Assembly: GCA_037693485.1 (NCBI GenBank)
Contig: CM075354.1
Span: forward strand, 58,699,501 to 58,763,500
Length of the DNA: 64,000 bases
Direction of reading: 5' to 3'
Origin: Kitagawia praeruptora
Lineage: Eukaryota > Streptophyta > Magnoliopsida > Apiales > Apiaceae
Shown: positions 23,226-34,689 of the stretch, in pieces
Numbering within the stretch: the stretch's first letter is position 1
Layout: every line of letters starts with the position of its first letter
Position numbers and translations under genes: made by a program
Notes under the pieces: generated by a model
Told to the model about the DNA's origin: nothing
The model's database searches: none
The model's input: the letters and a program-made list of their open reading frames with translations, nothing else

Positions 23226-24629
23226 TGTTACGACCAACTCAACACGCAAGTGCACGTGATCTCAAGTAATACAGATAGCAAATAAGGTTCGTTCCTACAG
23301 GGACTCGTTGTATTGTCTAGCTAACTCACTCACCAATGTATGATTGTTTTCCGATGCTAAAACAAATAAATAAGTGGATTGTTATTATCACTAAAATTTA
23401 TCTAAGAATTATAACTAATTATCAACTGCTTGAACTGAAATTTATGTTGAATTACTATTGCAAATAAAACATGGGAATTTAGTTTCTTTAAACAATCCAT
23501 CTATAGTCTCCAAATCCCTAGCCTTGTTCATGTGATTTATTAACACCTGATCGAATACACAAAACTGGTATAAGCCAACTGCCGTTAAACAAATACCATC
23601 CTAAACAATATCCACAGTAAAGATAGAAATCATTTAGTCTTCCGATTATGCCAAGTCTTCATATGTCTATAAAGAATAAAACATAATGGTTGAGGTGCAA
23701 GCATTCAATTGATCACATAGTCGTCATAAAACGATTAGAGTTATGACACTAATTACGAATGTTATCATCACGCATAAACCTACGCTAACATGGCAAGTTC
23801 TAAACTCTTATTTCCACTTTCGCTTCAACAAGAATTAACACACAATTACAGGAGTTAGCTACTCTCCTATAACGAATTAAATCAACCATGATAGGATATC
23901 ACATCAATCACACTATAGGCATCGAGAAGATTCAACACATAGAATTCATGATTAAGTCCACTAAACCCCCATGACAACGAATTAGTTCATGATCGAACTA
24001 ATCATCATCATGGGTTCCAATGGAAACATGATAGAAAGAAACGAATAAAGACTGAGATAAATATCAAAGGTTTTTAAAGAATACACCAAGGTTAAGCATC
24101 CACAACTAGGAAGAATACAAGAATAAAATTGGGAACTATCTTCTTCCTTCCTCCTTTTTGCTAAAAGAAAACTACGTACGTAAAACAAGCTGTCACCCCC
24201 CTCTAGGGTTTTCTTTTCTTCCCTTATATGGGCCTCCAGGTGCTAGTAAATAGAAGAATGTTTTTTTTTATTTTTAAATCCCCCAAAACAAATCAGGAAT
24301 CGGGTCAGACGAGACGGCGACGCGGCGCCGTCCTCAAGCACAAACTCGGCGATGCGGCGCCAGGACCTTCCCTACGGCGATGCGGCGCCGTCCCCCAGTA
24401 CAAACACGGCGACGCGGCGCCGTACCTACTGTCCAGCAACATCATTTTTCCTTTTCTTGAATTTGACTCCGTTTTGCACTTCGATTGCTACGCTTCGTTC
24501 CTCTAACACCTGTGATTGATTTCCCTGCACAATACCCTTAAAAGAGATCAAAAATACCACAACTCAAGTACAAACCATCGTTTTAAGCCAAATGGAAACG
24601 TTCTAAGTAGATAAAATACCCACTTATCA
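23226..24629 (-). repeat. Left LTR (3' LTR) of the nested gypsy element
   Basis: Read on the minus strand it begins TGATAAGTGGGTATTTTATC and ends GGTCGTAACA. It carries four GC-rich words of the type GGCGAYGCGGCGCC at about 24310-24423 in an otherwise AT-rich sequence. The polypurine tract (minus AAGTTTGGGGGTG) abuts it at 24630-24642. Confidence 0.95.
24310..24423. repeat. Four GC-rich near-palindromic words in the LTR (copy at 28881-28994)
   Basis: ACGGCGACGCGGCGCCGT and close variants recur four times with about 25-35-bp spacing, each containing the palindrome GGCGCC. The identical block is present in the other LTR at 28881-28994. Base composition is sharply different from the surroundings. 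Confidence 0.85.
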
Positions 24630-24642
24630 CACCCCCAAACTT

Positions 24643-26285
24643 AAACCGATGCTTGTCCTCAAGCATAACAAACAAAATATTTACAACTACCTAGTACCAC
24701 TTCCGTAGGTGATCACGGTTGCATTTAGCATATGCAACAAGCCCTTTAAACCCCTAGGCAGCCCTAGTGGACGAGTAAGGTCTCGTGAGGGCCTATAGTG
24801 AATGTACCCACAAAATCCATCTAATAATGCAACTAACAATGCAACTAACTACATGAATGCAACTATATGAAAATGCAACAATCCCCTTTAAACTGACCAA
24901 AACCAACTAGCAACCAGCTGCCTCATAGAATGCAACTAAATCCGAATAGAGCTCGACTAAGCCCCCGTATACTAACAATACATGAACAGAAACGTGTGTG
25001 TGTGCAATGCTCATCAGAAATGCTCCCAACACTAGGTCAAAAATCATACCTATCCTTCGCCAAGACAATCACAGGTTTATAAACAGAATAGACTGTAGAC
25101 ACTTCATAACCTAGGAACACCACCATCCTTATTCAAGTTAACCAAGAATTCATGCTTTATTACTACGACACTAAATACTATAAATACTACGCATGCTTAT
25201 TTAACCGTGCAATGAGTGAGACCCCAAAAGGCTTATACAATAATACCCATGTAGCGAGTGTTAGGTCAGCAGGATCCCAGACTATAAAAGCCTTAGGTCA
25301 CTAGGACTAAGTCCCCTCAGACTTAATAACTCGAGTATTAAAGAGCTCACTCTGGTTAATTTTGCATTTAAATTATTTACATGACTCTTTTTTTTTCTTT
25401 TTCTTTCATTTTTTTTTTCACTTTTTTTTCTTTTTTTTTTCATTTTTTTTTTAATGTATGCAATCTGGAACGAGAATTCTCAATTCCAACCCTAGACTAC
25501 TCATATAAAAATGAGCCGGCTACTAGCCGTTTGACGCCTAGCCATTATTGACCAAAATTAACACTAGCATGAAATCCTTGGTGTCCCCCAAACTTAGACT
25601 TTATTGCTCCTACGTCATCAAGGGAATAACGAAAATTCTAAATATAAACAAGTGATTAAATCTCAAAACATCCCACAGGCATGACCCTAACCTAGCCCAA
25701 CAGCACCTAATGAGACTAGTGAAAAGATTCTGTTTCCGTAACATGCAAGTCAATTCCATGGGAACTATAAATCAGCCCTCTACTCATCATCATCACACCC
25801 AAATCAACATCCACCTATCAATCAGAATCAGCTCGTCCTAAGGGATCATGAAATATGCATGCCATGAAAATGCAACTAAATGAAAACTCACATGGTATAC
25901 GAAAATAAAACAAAATGTCCTATATGAACAAACGTAGATAATACGAACATAACAATCATGCATGAACTATCACTACTATGCAACATGATATCCTATATGA
26001 CCACAAAATACAACAATACATACAACTACTATCCCCCAAATCACCCCCAAACTTAAAAATTGCAATGTACTCATTGAAGGTAAATTAAAAGGGTACAAGA
26101 GATACTCCCCTACACGCCGGCATCTCCACCCTCCTCGGGTGGTGTGTCTGGTGGTGGATAAACATGGAGCTCCAACACAACTGTTGTTTTATTCGAAAGT
26201 AAGAAATCATGGGTTGCCTCCCACGAAGCGCCTTTCTTTAACGTCTTTAGCTAGACTTGGCCACAATTTTCCTCTTGAAAATTTT
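24643..26285. other. Non-coding interior of the nested gypsy element
   Basis: About 1.6 kb between the polypurine tract and the gag stop with no coding potential. It contains a T-rich low-complexity run (25386-25453). Parts of it are shared with the relic at 50430-52560. Confidence 0.7.
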
Positions 26286-27689
26286 CTACACCGCATCTCT
26301 ATAAGGCCATTTAATGATCTTTTCTGGAGCGACATCTTCAACAACAAGCTTTACCCGTATTCGCTCCTCACAAGATCTCTTAACAACATTCTCCCGCCTA
26401 CCTGAAAAGTTAGCAGCAATAACAATAGCAAGCAAAGGAGATGAATTACAAGAAGCATACCCCAGGTGAACTAGCAATGTTTTGATCTCGAGTTCGGGAG
26501 CTCCTTCAATTGATGGCTTAAGGCGCACCTGAGAATTCCAGAGATCTTCCACTCCAAGCAACTTATGTGGAATACGTAACCCTATCAACCAAGGCACTGT
26601 AATCCTCAGTTGGCCATGCTTTGCCTTCTCCTTCTCCGTGTTATACTTTTTACTCTGCCCTGCATCAACCAATTTCAAGCTAAAACACTCCTCATCCTCC
26701 GCCGGCAAATTCATGGCTAGAGTTTGCTTCTGAAGCCTCTGTGGATATGGAGGAGGAAAATCGATTTGGATGTTTTCTGTAGTCTTCTCCGGAGTAGATT
26801 TGTCAACAGGAGTGATGCTCTTTTCCTCTTCGGCCTCCAACTGGTCGAAGTCAGATTGCAACGGAGCGGCATTCAACAACTGAACATGCTCTTCTAATTC
26901 ATCATCTTCCACACTGAGACACTCTTCATCCTTCGAAGGAAATAACATAGCCGCTTGAGCCTTGGAATTTTCTTGATCTTGGGCTGATTCTTCAAAATTT
27001 TCAGATTGCAAAGGAAGTGGTTGCGGCTGATTATTCAGAATCGAGTTTTCTGGACATTCTAAATTTTCTGATTGGTTTGCCTCCGACTCTGCTTCCTTAT
27101 CAGCTTCATGTTCTGCTTCTTCCCCATCTTTGCCCTCAGACTCTCCTTCATGAACTACGATCATGGTCTCACCCGTGGCTAAGAAAGGCCAGTCAAGACT
27201 GATAGGAAGGTTCTTGTCCTCCTCCTCTACAGCTAGGCCTTCTGTGTCACTTGCAATTTGATTACATGTTTGTAATGCATTTGCAATTTGACCAATCTGA
27301 TCTCCTATTCTCTGGAGAGACAATGCATTGCTTTTAGCCATCAACCTCAATTCTTCTAATTCAGCTTCTTCGGTCGACTGTTGGATAGACCAAGTCTGAA
27401 ATTGCTGCTGCTGAAATTCAGGAGGTTGAAAGTGTTGATGCACTGGGGCATACTGATGCTGAAATTGTTGCCCCTGTTGCTGCTGAATTCCCCCTGGATT
27501 GTATGGCTCATCTTCAAACTGCTGATTTTGGAGCGGGTAGGATGGATATTGGAATTGCTCCATACTACTCTGATTGTAGTCCCAGCTGAAATTTGGCCGG
27601 TTTCTGTTATACTCACATTGATGAGTGTAATGTCCACCTGCACACAGCTCACAAACAATTACGAATTCATGCTCCCAATAATCCATCAA
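26286..27689 (-). CDS. Truncated Gag of the nested gypsy element
   Basis: A clean 467-codon frame on the minus strand. It starts 80 bases after the primer site with MMDYWEHEFVIVCELC and almost immediately gives a zinc-knuckle-like motif CELCAGGHYTHQC (residues 13-25). A Gln-rich region follows (about 40-110), then a helical stretch (LRLMAKSNALSLQRIGDQIG), then a long Glu-rich acidic part (about 145-330). The end PEKIIKWPYRDAV resembles the end of the relic ORF at 53439-52561. The large N-terminal capsid domain normally found before the knuckle (compare the relic at 54819-53596) is missing, so this is the back half of Gag. An intact frame with no pol suggests recent origin rather than proven function. 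Confidence 0.75.
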   Translation of the reverse strand: MMDYWEHEFVIVCELCAGGHYTHQCEYNRNRPNFSWDYNQSSMEQFQYPSYPLQNQQFEDEPYNPGGIQQQQGQQFQHQYAPVHQHFQPPEFQQQQFQTWSIQQSTEEAELEELRLMAKSNALSLQRIGDQIGQIANALQTCNQIASDTEGLAVEEEDKNLPISLDWPFLATGETMIVVHEGESEGKDGEEAEHEADKEAESEANQSENLECPENSILNNQPQPLPLQSENFEESAQDQENSKAQAAMLFPSKDEECLSVEDDELEEHVQLLNAAPLQSDFDQLEAEEEKSITPVDKSTPEKTTENIQIDFPPPYPQRLQKQTLAMNLPAEDEECFSLKLVDAGQSKKYNTEKEKAKHGQLRITVPWLIGLRIPHKLLGVEDLWNSQVRLKPSIEGAPELEIKTLLVHLGYASCNSSPLLAIVIAANFSGRRENVVKRSCEERIRVKLVVEDVAPEKIIKWPYRDAV

Positions 27690-27769
27690 ATAAAAAGAAA
27701 AAAAACGTCCGAGTCAGTGAATTTAACCCAAATTGATGACAAGATCATAAACTAAACAAACAATAAACC

Positions 27770-27790
27770 GAGTCCCCGGCAGCGGCGCCA
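27770..27790 (-). other. Primer-binding site, tRNA-Asp type
   Basis: On the minus strand TGGCGCCGCTGCCGGGGAC lies seven bases inside the right LTR. It matches, with one difference, the TGGCGCCGTTGCCGGGGA site used by Athila/Tat gypsy elements. Confidence 0.85.
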
Positions 27791-27796
27791 AAAACT

Positions 27797-29200
27797 TGTT
27801 ACGACCAACTCAACACGCAAGTGCACGTGATCTCAAGTAATACAGATAGCAAATAAGGTTCGTTCCTACAGGGACTCGTTGTATTGTCTAGCTAACTCAC
27901 TCACCAATGTATGATTGTTTTCCGATGCTAAAACAAATAAATAAGTGGATTGTTATTATCACTAAAATTTATCTAAGAATTATAACTAATTATCAACTGC
28001 TTGAACTGAAATTTATGTTGAATTACTATTGCAAATAAAACATGGGAATTTAGTTTCTTTAAACAATCCATCTATAGTCTCCAAATCCCTAGCCTTGTTC
28101 ATGTGATTTATTAACACCTGATCGAATACACAAAACTGGTATAAGCCAACTGCCGTTAAACAAATACCATCCTAAACAATATCCACAGTAAAGATAGAAA
28201 TCATTTAGTCTTCCGATTATGCCAAGTCTTCATATGTCTATAAAGAATAAAACATAATGGTTGAGGTGCAAGCATTCAATTGATCACATAGTCGTCATAA
28301 AACGATTAGAGTTATGACACTAATTACGAATGTTATCATCACGCATAAACCTACGCTAACATGGCAAGTTCTAAACTCTTATTTCCACTTTCGCTTCAAC
28401 AAGAATTAACACACAATTACAGGAGTTAGCTACTCTCCTATAACGAATTAAATCAACCATGATAGGATATCACATCAATCACACTATAGGCATCGAGAAG
28501 ATTCAACACATAGAATTCATGATTAAGTCCACTAAACCCCCATGACAACGAATTAGTTCATGATCGAACTAATCATCATCATGGGTTCCAATGGAAACAT
28601 GATAGAAAGAAACGAATAAAGACTGAGATAAATATCAAAGGTTTTTAAAGAATACACCAAGGTTAAGCATCCACAACTAGGAAGAATACAAGAATAAAAT
28701 TGGGAACTATCTTCTTCCTTCCTCCTTTGTGCTAAAAGAAAACTACGTACGTAAAACAAGCTGTCACCCCCCTCTAGGGTTTTCTTTTCTTCCCTTATAT
28801 GGGCCTCCAGGTGCTAGTAAATAGAAGAATGTTTTTTTTTATTTTTAAATCCCCCAAAACAAATCAGGAATCGGGTCAGACGAGACGGCGACGCGGCGCC
28901 GTCCTCAAGCACAAACTCGGCGATGCGGCGCCAGGACCTTCCCTACGGCGATGCGGCGCCGTCCCCCAGTACAAACACGGCGACGCGGCGCCGTACCTAC
29001 TGTCCAGCAACATCATTTTTCCTTTTCTTGAATTTGACTCCGTTTTGCACTTCGATTGCTACGCTTCGTTCCTCTAACACCTGTGATTGATTTCCCTGCA
29101 CAATACCCTTAAAAGAGATCAAAAATACCACAACTCAAGTACAAACCATCGTTTTAAGCCAAATGGAAACGTTCTAAGTAGATAAAATACCCACTTATCA
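27797..29200 (-). repeat. Right LTR (5' LTR) of the nested gypsy element
   Basis: Essentially identical to the left LTR, including the four GC-rich words at 28881-28994. On the minus strand this copy is the promoter-bearing 5' LTR. Confidence 0.95.
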
Positions 29201-29205
29201 GATAG

Positions 29206-31905
29206 GAAAATAGTTTAACAGATTCATACAACTGTTTATTAACCATTTTATTCCTAATGTTGAAGTTAGATTTGATAGAGAACATTGTGTTTCTTCTTAT
29301 GTACAACAAAAGAGAATCTTCTCTGACATTACAAAGAAGGACAGTGAAAAGAATCTAGATGAAATACCTGCAATACACTATCCACAGCATGTTCAGGTAC
29401 TTCTAAAAACTCATCGTCCTACTCTGTACAGTTCTTTTTTTTTCTGTGGGGAAATGACTCAGGAATCTCATTTTGTGAAGAACCCCCTGTGTCTACCCAA
29501 GTAGCCAAAAACATGATAGTCTCTGAAACAATTCAAGAACCAAATTTTGATCCACAACCTATTGTTTCAAAGAAACCAACCTCTGGTGTTTCTTAAAAGA
29601 CATCAGTTGTAAGGAAGAGAAGATTTGTTGTTTCAAGTAGTAGTTATAGTGAAAGATGATGATAATATATCTCTTGATGAGAGAGCAGAATTGAAGGCTG
29701 CAATTCAACTTTCTAAGTTAGGACAAAGAGATGAAGCACCTAGTCACAGCCAGGCTGCAGTCTCCCAAAAGGCTGTAGTTCTTAAAAAGGGAAAACAGTT
29801 ACTGGATACTGTCTCTCAAAAGATTGTGTCTATTGAAAAACGATCTAATCCCAAGATCACTTTTGTGTCTACACCTCTTGAGTTTTCTCAAGATAAATCT
29901 GTTGCTCACTATAACAGGAGAACAAGGAGAAAGATTCATTTATCACCTACACACACAGAGTCTAGTCCAACTAACATTATGCAGGTCTCTACAAATGAAG
30001 CTACAATCAGGTCAGCAATTGACAATAGCGATCGTGATATTGATTCTTCATAGGAAACTACATTGACATACAGACTGGCTATGCAAGTTATTTCTATCAA
30101 AGCTAAACTTTCCAGGCCAGTTCTAGATTTTCTGATTGAAAGAGTCCCAAGACTTTCATTTCCTGAAGAATATGGACTTCTACATCAAAGACTTGACTTA
30201 ATGAAAATGCATTTTTATGTATCCGTCGGAAAGGAATTAGTCAAGAAAGTTGGACTTTCTAAGCATGGTGCACTTCAATCACTTCATACATACTTGTTTT
30301 ACAAGGATTTCATTGTTGAAGATGCTCCAAATCAAGGTGAACAAAAGGAGGTAGTAGATAGATGAAGGTAGTCAACAGGAGATACTATTGCACTAGTGGT
30401 GGATAGTAGGACAGATCAGATCACAGTCACTACAACACAAGAACCATCTAGTCAGAGGTTGGATGACTCAGGAACTGTGATGGCTGATGCTGAAAGGTCT
30501 TCTGTGTTGACTAAAATTTCAAGTGAGAAACCCTATGATATGGGAGGAATGACTTTGATTGATTTTCCTGAAGATCAAACACATATTGTTCAGTCAGAGT
30601 CTATCCACCTTGAGGGTGTGTCTCAGCAAACAACACGTAAAGACGGTAACACACAAACTATAATGTCTAATGAAGTATTACTGAAGGCATTAAAGTTTAG
30701 TGTAGAAACTGAAAGTGGTATACTGGAGCTTGTAGTTTCTGAAAAGAAAGTAGATGCTTGTGAGGGTTCAGAGACTATAGCAGCTCACTCCGTGGAGAAA
30801 ACCTCAAGCTCCATGCCATATGAGGAACCCTCTCTCCATGTGAGTTCTGGTATAAAAACTTCTTCTAACCCTATTTTTCTGTAGGTCATGAGAGCACTTA
30901 TCCAAATTTGAGTGATATACTTGAAAAGATGGACATAGATCCACAAACAGAGAGGCTGGCTCCTGACCAGGCAAAAGGAGAGGTAGAAAGAGTGTTGACT
31001 TTAGATAGTCAAAGTGAGAATGAGGGTATGGATGATCAACTCCATAGTGAGGGAGAGAAAATTAGGAAACCATCGTATGACTTTTGGGATCAGGTTTTTC
31101 CTGATCTTGGTCTGATAATCTTGGTATGGATGCTGGTACTTATTCTTTTATCAAGATGTATGAAAAGAATGATTTAGCGAAGCACAATACAAAGCTAGAA
31201 GTTAAAGCTCAGAAGCAAAAAGAAAGGCTTGTAGGAATCATCAACAGAAGAGGTGAAAGGCTAAGACAATCTCTCACTCCACATGTACCAGAAGAAAATC
31301 CTAATGATCCTAGTATTCCTTTGTATGTACTTCCAATATCAGCTAGAACTGAGACATCAACTGTATCTGATCACTCTAAGGAGGAGTCAGGATTTGTAGA
31401 TGTTAGTACACAGAATACTGGTGAAGGAATAGAAGATCATATTTCAGCTTCAGATCAGAAAAATGATGATGTTTGTAATACTACTCAAGTATTATTGCTT
31501 GGATATCATGCTACACAGACAACTTCTTCTACAAGGCTTGAAGATAAGGTTATTTCTGCATCTGAGTCTGAAGATACAACAAGCACTCCTAACTTTGAAG
31601 TTAATTCTGAAGTTCTAAAGGATATTCAGAAATCTCAAATTGATATTCAATCAAGACTTCAAACACTTGAAGATAACCAAGTCACTATTATGGAAAATCA
31701 AGCAGTTCTGATGAATCTCATTTGTTCTGTTACTGAATCTCTTGGAATTAATGTTGCTGATGTTAAAAAGGGGGAGATAAAAACAATTCAAAGGCAACAG
31801 ACTGGGGGAGATAAACAGAATGGAGGAAATAAAAGAAGAACTAAGGGTGACAGAGGTGAATCTCAACAGGGAAGTGGTAAAGGAAAAGAAGCATCAAATA
31901 GTTGA
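29206..31905 (+). pseudogene. Sirevirus post-pol (env-like) ORF, C-terminal part
   Basis: Continuation of the ORF split by the nested gypsy element. Open blocks at 29625-30053, 30063-30365, 30396-30884, 30908-31177 and 31126-31905 are separated by stops or frame changes. The middle is Ser/Thr/Glu-rich and low in complexity. The end has a coiled-coil-like segment (VLKDIQKSQIDIQSRLQTLE) and a Gly/Lys-rich basic tail, with a TGA or TAG-type stop at 31903-31905. Joined to the N-terminal part it spans about 1,100 codons. The coiled coil plus basic tail looks like a soluble, possibly nucleic-acid-binding protein rather than an envelope glycoprotein. Function unknown. Confidence 0.65.
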
Positions 31906-32069
31906 ATTCTTTCTTCTAAGTACTAGATACTATGTCTACATCTGAAGAGGAAGGTACTTAACTTCATGATCTTAAATTCATAAATTCTATTCTGGTTAAA
32001 TTGTTATATGTTTTGACATCTACAACTTCGATTTATGCTTCAGATTCTAAAGCATAAATAGGGGGAGAT
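31765..32069 (+). other. Three polypurine tracts before the 3' LTR
   Basis: GGGGGAGAT preceded by purines occurs at about 31765-31778, 31803-31813 and 32057-32069; the last one abuts the 3' LTR and is the one used for plus-strand priming. Multiple polypurine tracts are a described Sirevirus feature. The first two lie inside the end of the post-pol ORF. Confidence 0.75.
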
Positions 32070-32797
32070 TGCTAGGAATAATTCATAAGCTGTGATGTTA
32101 AGAATAGAATTTGCAAATACTTCTTGTATATCCTGAGCTTATAAAGGATTTAGCACTTTTGTAAAAGATATATGTGTTAGACAGTGGTCTGTAGAGTTAA
32201 GTCAGGAACAGGACATCAAGGACTACATTTCAAGAACTGAGAGCAGATCCTGATACGACAAGTCAAATACTGATCAAACACTGATGGGATGGTCAGATCC
32301 TAATGCGAGATGGAATCCTGATGTCAGTCGTGTTACTGATGATGTCATTATGGATGCTACAGAAACTGGCAAGTGCTATAAAACAGGATCGTTGTTTTGA
32401 AGAACAAGCAAGAAGATATCATGAAGGAAATAATTTTCTATTGATGGAAACTATCAACTGGACGGCAGAACATTGTCATGTATAGATTAAATTTCTGTTA
32501 TTAGTTGATAGGTAGCATTATAAATACTCTCTCTATATCATTGTAAAAAGCGTCGTGAGTTTAAAGAACGAGAGCTTAGCATAAGGTTTGTATTCGAGAG
32601 TTCGAAACATACAGAGAGAGATTTGTAATGTCAGCAGCTGCTAAAGGCACCTTTGGTAGAGTTTGTATTTGATCTATTTAATACAAACAAAGTTTGATTT
32701 ATTCGTTTGTTCTTGATTATCTAAATTAAGCAAAAATCAGACACGATTACATAACTTGTATTCAACCCCCCCCTTCTACAAGTTATTCGAGTTAACA
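32070..32797 (+). repeat. 3' LTR of the + strand Sirevirus
   Basis: 728 bp from TGCTAGG to TTAACA, flanked on the right by GTTTT. It differs from the 5' LTR by about 30 substitutions and lacks a short segment found at 15309-15319. Confidence 0.92.
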
Positions 32798-34689
32798 GTT
32801 TTTTAAGTGGTTAGGATTTTTTTAGGTGGTTGAAAATGAACATATTATTATAATTAATAAGTCTCATTTAATCATTTATATTACTAAATGGATTATATTT
32901 TTTAATCATTAAAAAAAATTCAATTAGTTGAGAAATAGACTTGTAGAATAATTTTTTAATTTTTTATTTTATAAAAAAAGATCAAAATTTATTTTTTAGG
33001 TTTTTATTTTGTTTGACACACTAAAAGAAAACCGGCTAAAAATGACCGACCTTAAATTCGACCGGATTTGGTTGAATTTAAGGTCAACTTCAACAATTAT
33101 TTAGTTAGAGCTAAATTCAACCGAATTCGTTCGATTTTATATTCGGTCTTGTGCGATCATTTTTAATTTAAAATATGATTAAATATTCAATTCGGTCAAA
33201 TTTAATTCTGGCTATATTTATATATTTGAATACATTCAGTCGAATTTAAAAATTCGACCGATATCGGTTGAATTTGGGGTCGATCGAATTTAACCTATTT
33301 GGAGGGAAATATGTCGCCTATTTTTGGTCAAAATATTCAAATATATTTTCAACCGACTTAAGTTGTTTTTGATAAATTTGACCGATTTCGATTCAATTTA
33401 TATTTCTAGAAAATTTTTAAAATTAATAATCAATTATATAAATATCTTATATGATTTACCCTTAGTTTCTACCTTTTCATTATCTGATTTACCAACAGCC
33501 TTTTTGTTATGTAAATCACCTGCCTTAGCCTTCCCACTAGATTTGGTTTGGCTACTCTCACCACTAACAAAGTTCTTGTTGACTGGACCATACTTAATAT
33601 CCAGTTTCTTGAGTTCCTTCTTACTAACAAACTTTTTGTTAGTCGACGGATACCTCTCATCCGTTGATGGTTCATCTGTCAACGGATGATCACTATCCGT
33701 TGATTCACAAATAGTCTCTAGATCCTCAAGGCCAAGTTCTAGCTCCCTTTTCTTTTGAGTCCAGGTATCCTTCACAAATGATTCTATTCCCTGGACTTCT
33801 ATTATGTTTTGTGAAATATTCCTACAACTTTGAAATTTAGCAATTATCCCTTGTTCCTTTTCCAACTGCTCTCTTAAAATTAGTTCTCTTTTTAACACAG
33901 CTTCAAGTTCACTTTTAGCATCATTGCAATAAGCTCTCATTTTCTAAAATTCTAGAAATTGAATTTCTAGAGCATCATTTCTATCACTTAAAAACAAATT
34001 AGTCTCTTTAATCCTATTATTCTCTTTAGTAAGTGATTTAAGAGTAACACTCAAGTGATATAGTTCAGTAGACATTTCATCTATAACACTATTGCATTCC
34101 TCTTTGGTGAGCTCAGAGAGATTAGTAGAAAATACCTGATTGCTAGCTAAACTTGCTTCCTGCTCAGAATCAGCCATCAATGCAAGGTTGACAAACTCAG
34201 CATCATCATCAGAATGATTTCCATCAGCAGCCCAGTCATACTCTTGGGTCATGAATGCCTTTCCTTTCTGCCTGAGAAGATCAAAATATTTCTTCTTGTA
34301 GTCAACAGTTTCAGTTGGCTTTCCCTTGTTCTCAGTTCTAGGCTTCCTGCATTCACTTATCATGTGACCAGCAATTCCACAATTGTAGCATTTAATTTTG
34401 GATTTATCCACATAGTTGCTTGTGGAAAAATCCTTGTTAAATGGCTTCGCCACCCCAGAGTTTCTTCTGAATTTCAGCTTAGAGAATCTCCTAGATAGAA
34501 AGGCTAAATACTCATCTATCGCATCCAATTCATCCTGCTGAAGGACACTCATTTCATCAGACACTTTTTCCTTGCTTTTGCTTGATTCTGCTCTACCTTC
34601 ACAAACCTCCCTGTTTGGTGTAGATTTAGCAGCTTTAGTCCTCTTCTTCTCCTTCTGCTCCAAGTTGGCAACAAGTGCAACTGACCCAC

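Larger units (their letters stand above)
23226..29200 (-). mobile_element. Young non-autonomous Ty3/gypsy (Tat/Athila-like) element, gag-only
   Basis: LTRs at 23226-24629 and 27797-29200 are both 1404 bp, and I see a single mismatch (T at 24158, G at 28729). The 5-bp duplication GATAG is perfect (23221-23225, 29201-29205). On the minus strand the order is LTR, tRNA-Asp-type primer site, truncated gag, long non-coding stretch, polypurine tract, LTR. No protease, RT, RNase H or integrase is present, so it must have been moved by enzymes from another element. It interrupts the post-pol ORF of the host Sirevirus. Confidence 0.95.
14733..32797 (+). mobile_element. Full-length Sirevirus (Ty1/copia) with a nested gypsy element
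   Basis: Two LTRs (14733-15465 and 32070-32797) in direct orientation, TG...CA ends (the 3' copy starts TGCTAGG), 5-bp duplication GTTTT (14728-14732, 32798-32802), an initiator tRNA-Met-type primer site, a polypurine tract, gag-pol in copia order and a long ORF after pol. That order is the Sirevirus hallmark. Of the 18.1 kb, 5.98 kb is the nested element at 23226-29200. By eye the LTRs differ at about 30 positions plus a 10-bp indel, and all coding regions carry stops or frameshifts, so this copy is old and inactive. Confidence 0.92.

Noticed and set aside
24228..24506. 92-codon open frame repeated exactly at 28799-29077
   Set aside because: It lies in the LTR of a minus-strand element and mostly translates the GC-rich word repeats; identity of the two frames only reflects LTR identity.
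25386..25453. T-rich run as a poly(A) tail of a retroposed gene on the minus strand
   Set aside because: No coding or SINE/LINE sequence precedes it on either strand; it is low-complexity DNA in the gypsy interior.
22597..31905. Calling the Sirevirus post-pol ORF an envelope gene
   Set aside because: No signal peptide, membrane anchor or Cys-rich ectodomain is visible; the name env-like is kept only as the customary label.
34214..34498. 94-codon + strand frame with a near-identical twin at 47383-47667
   Set aside because: Both are antisense shadows of the Sirevirus gag zinc-knuckle region on the minus strand.
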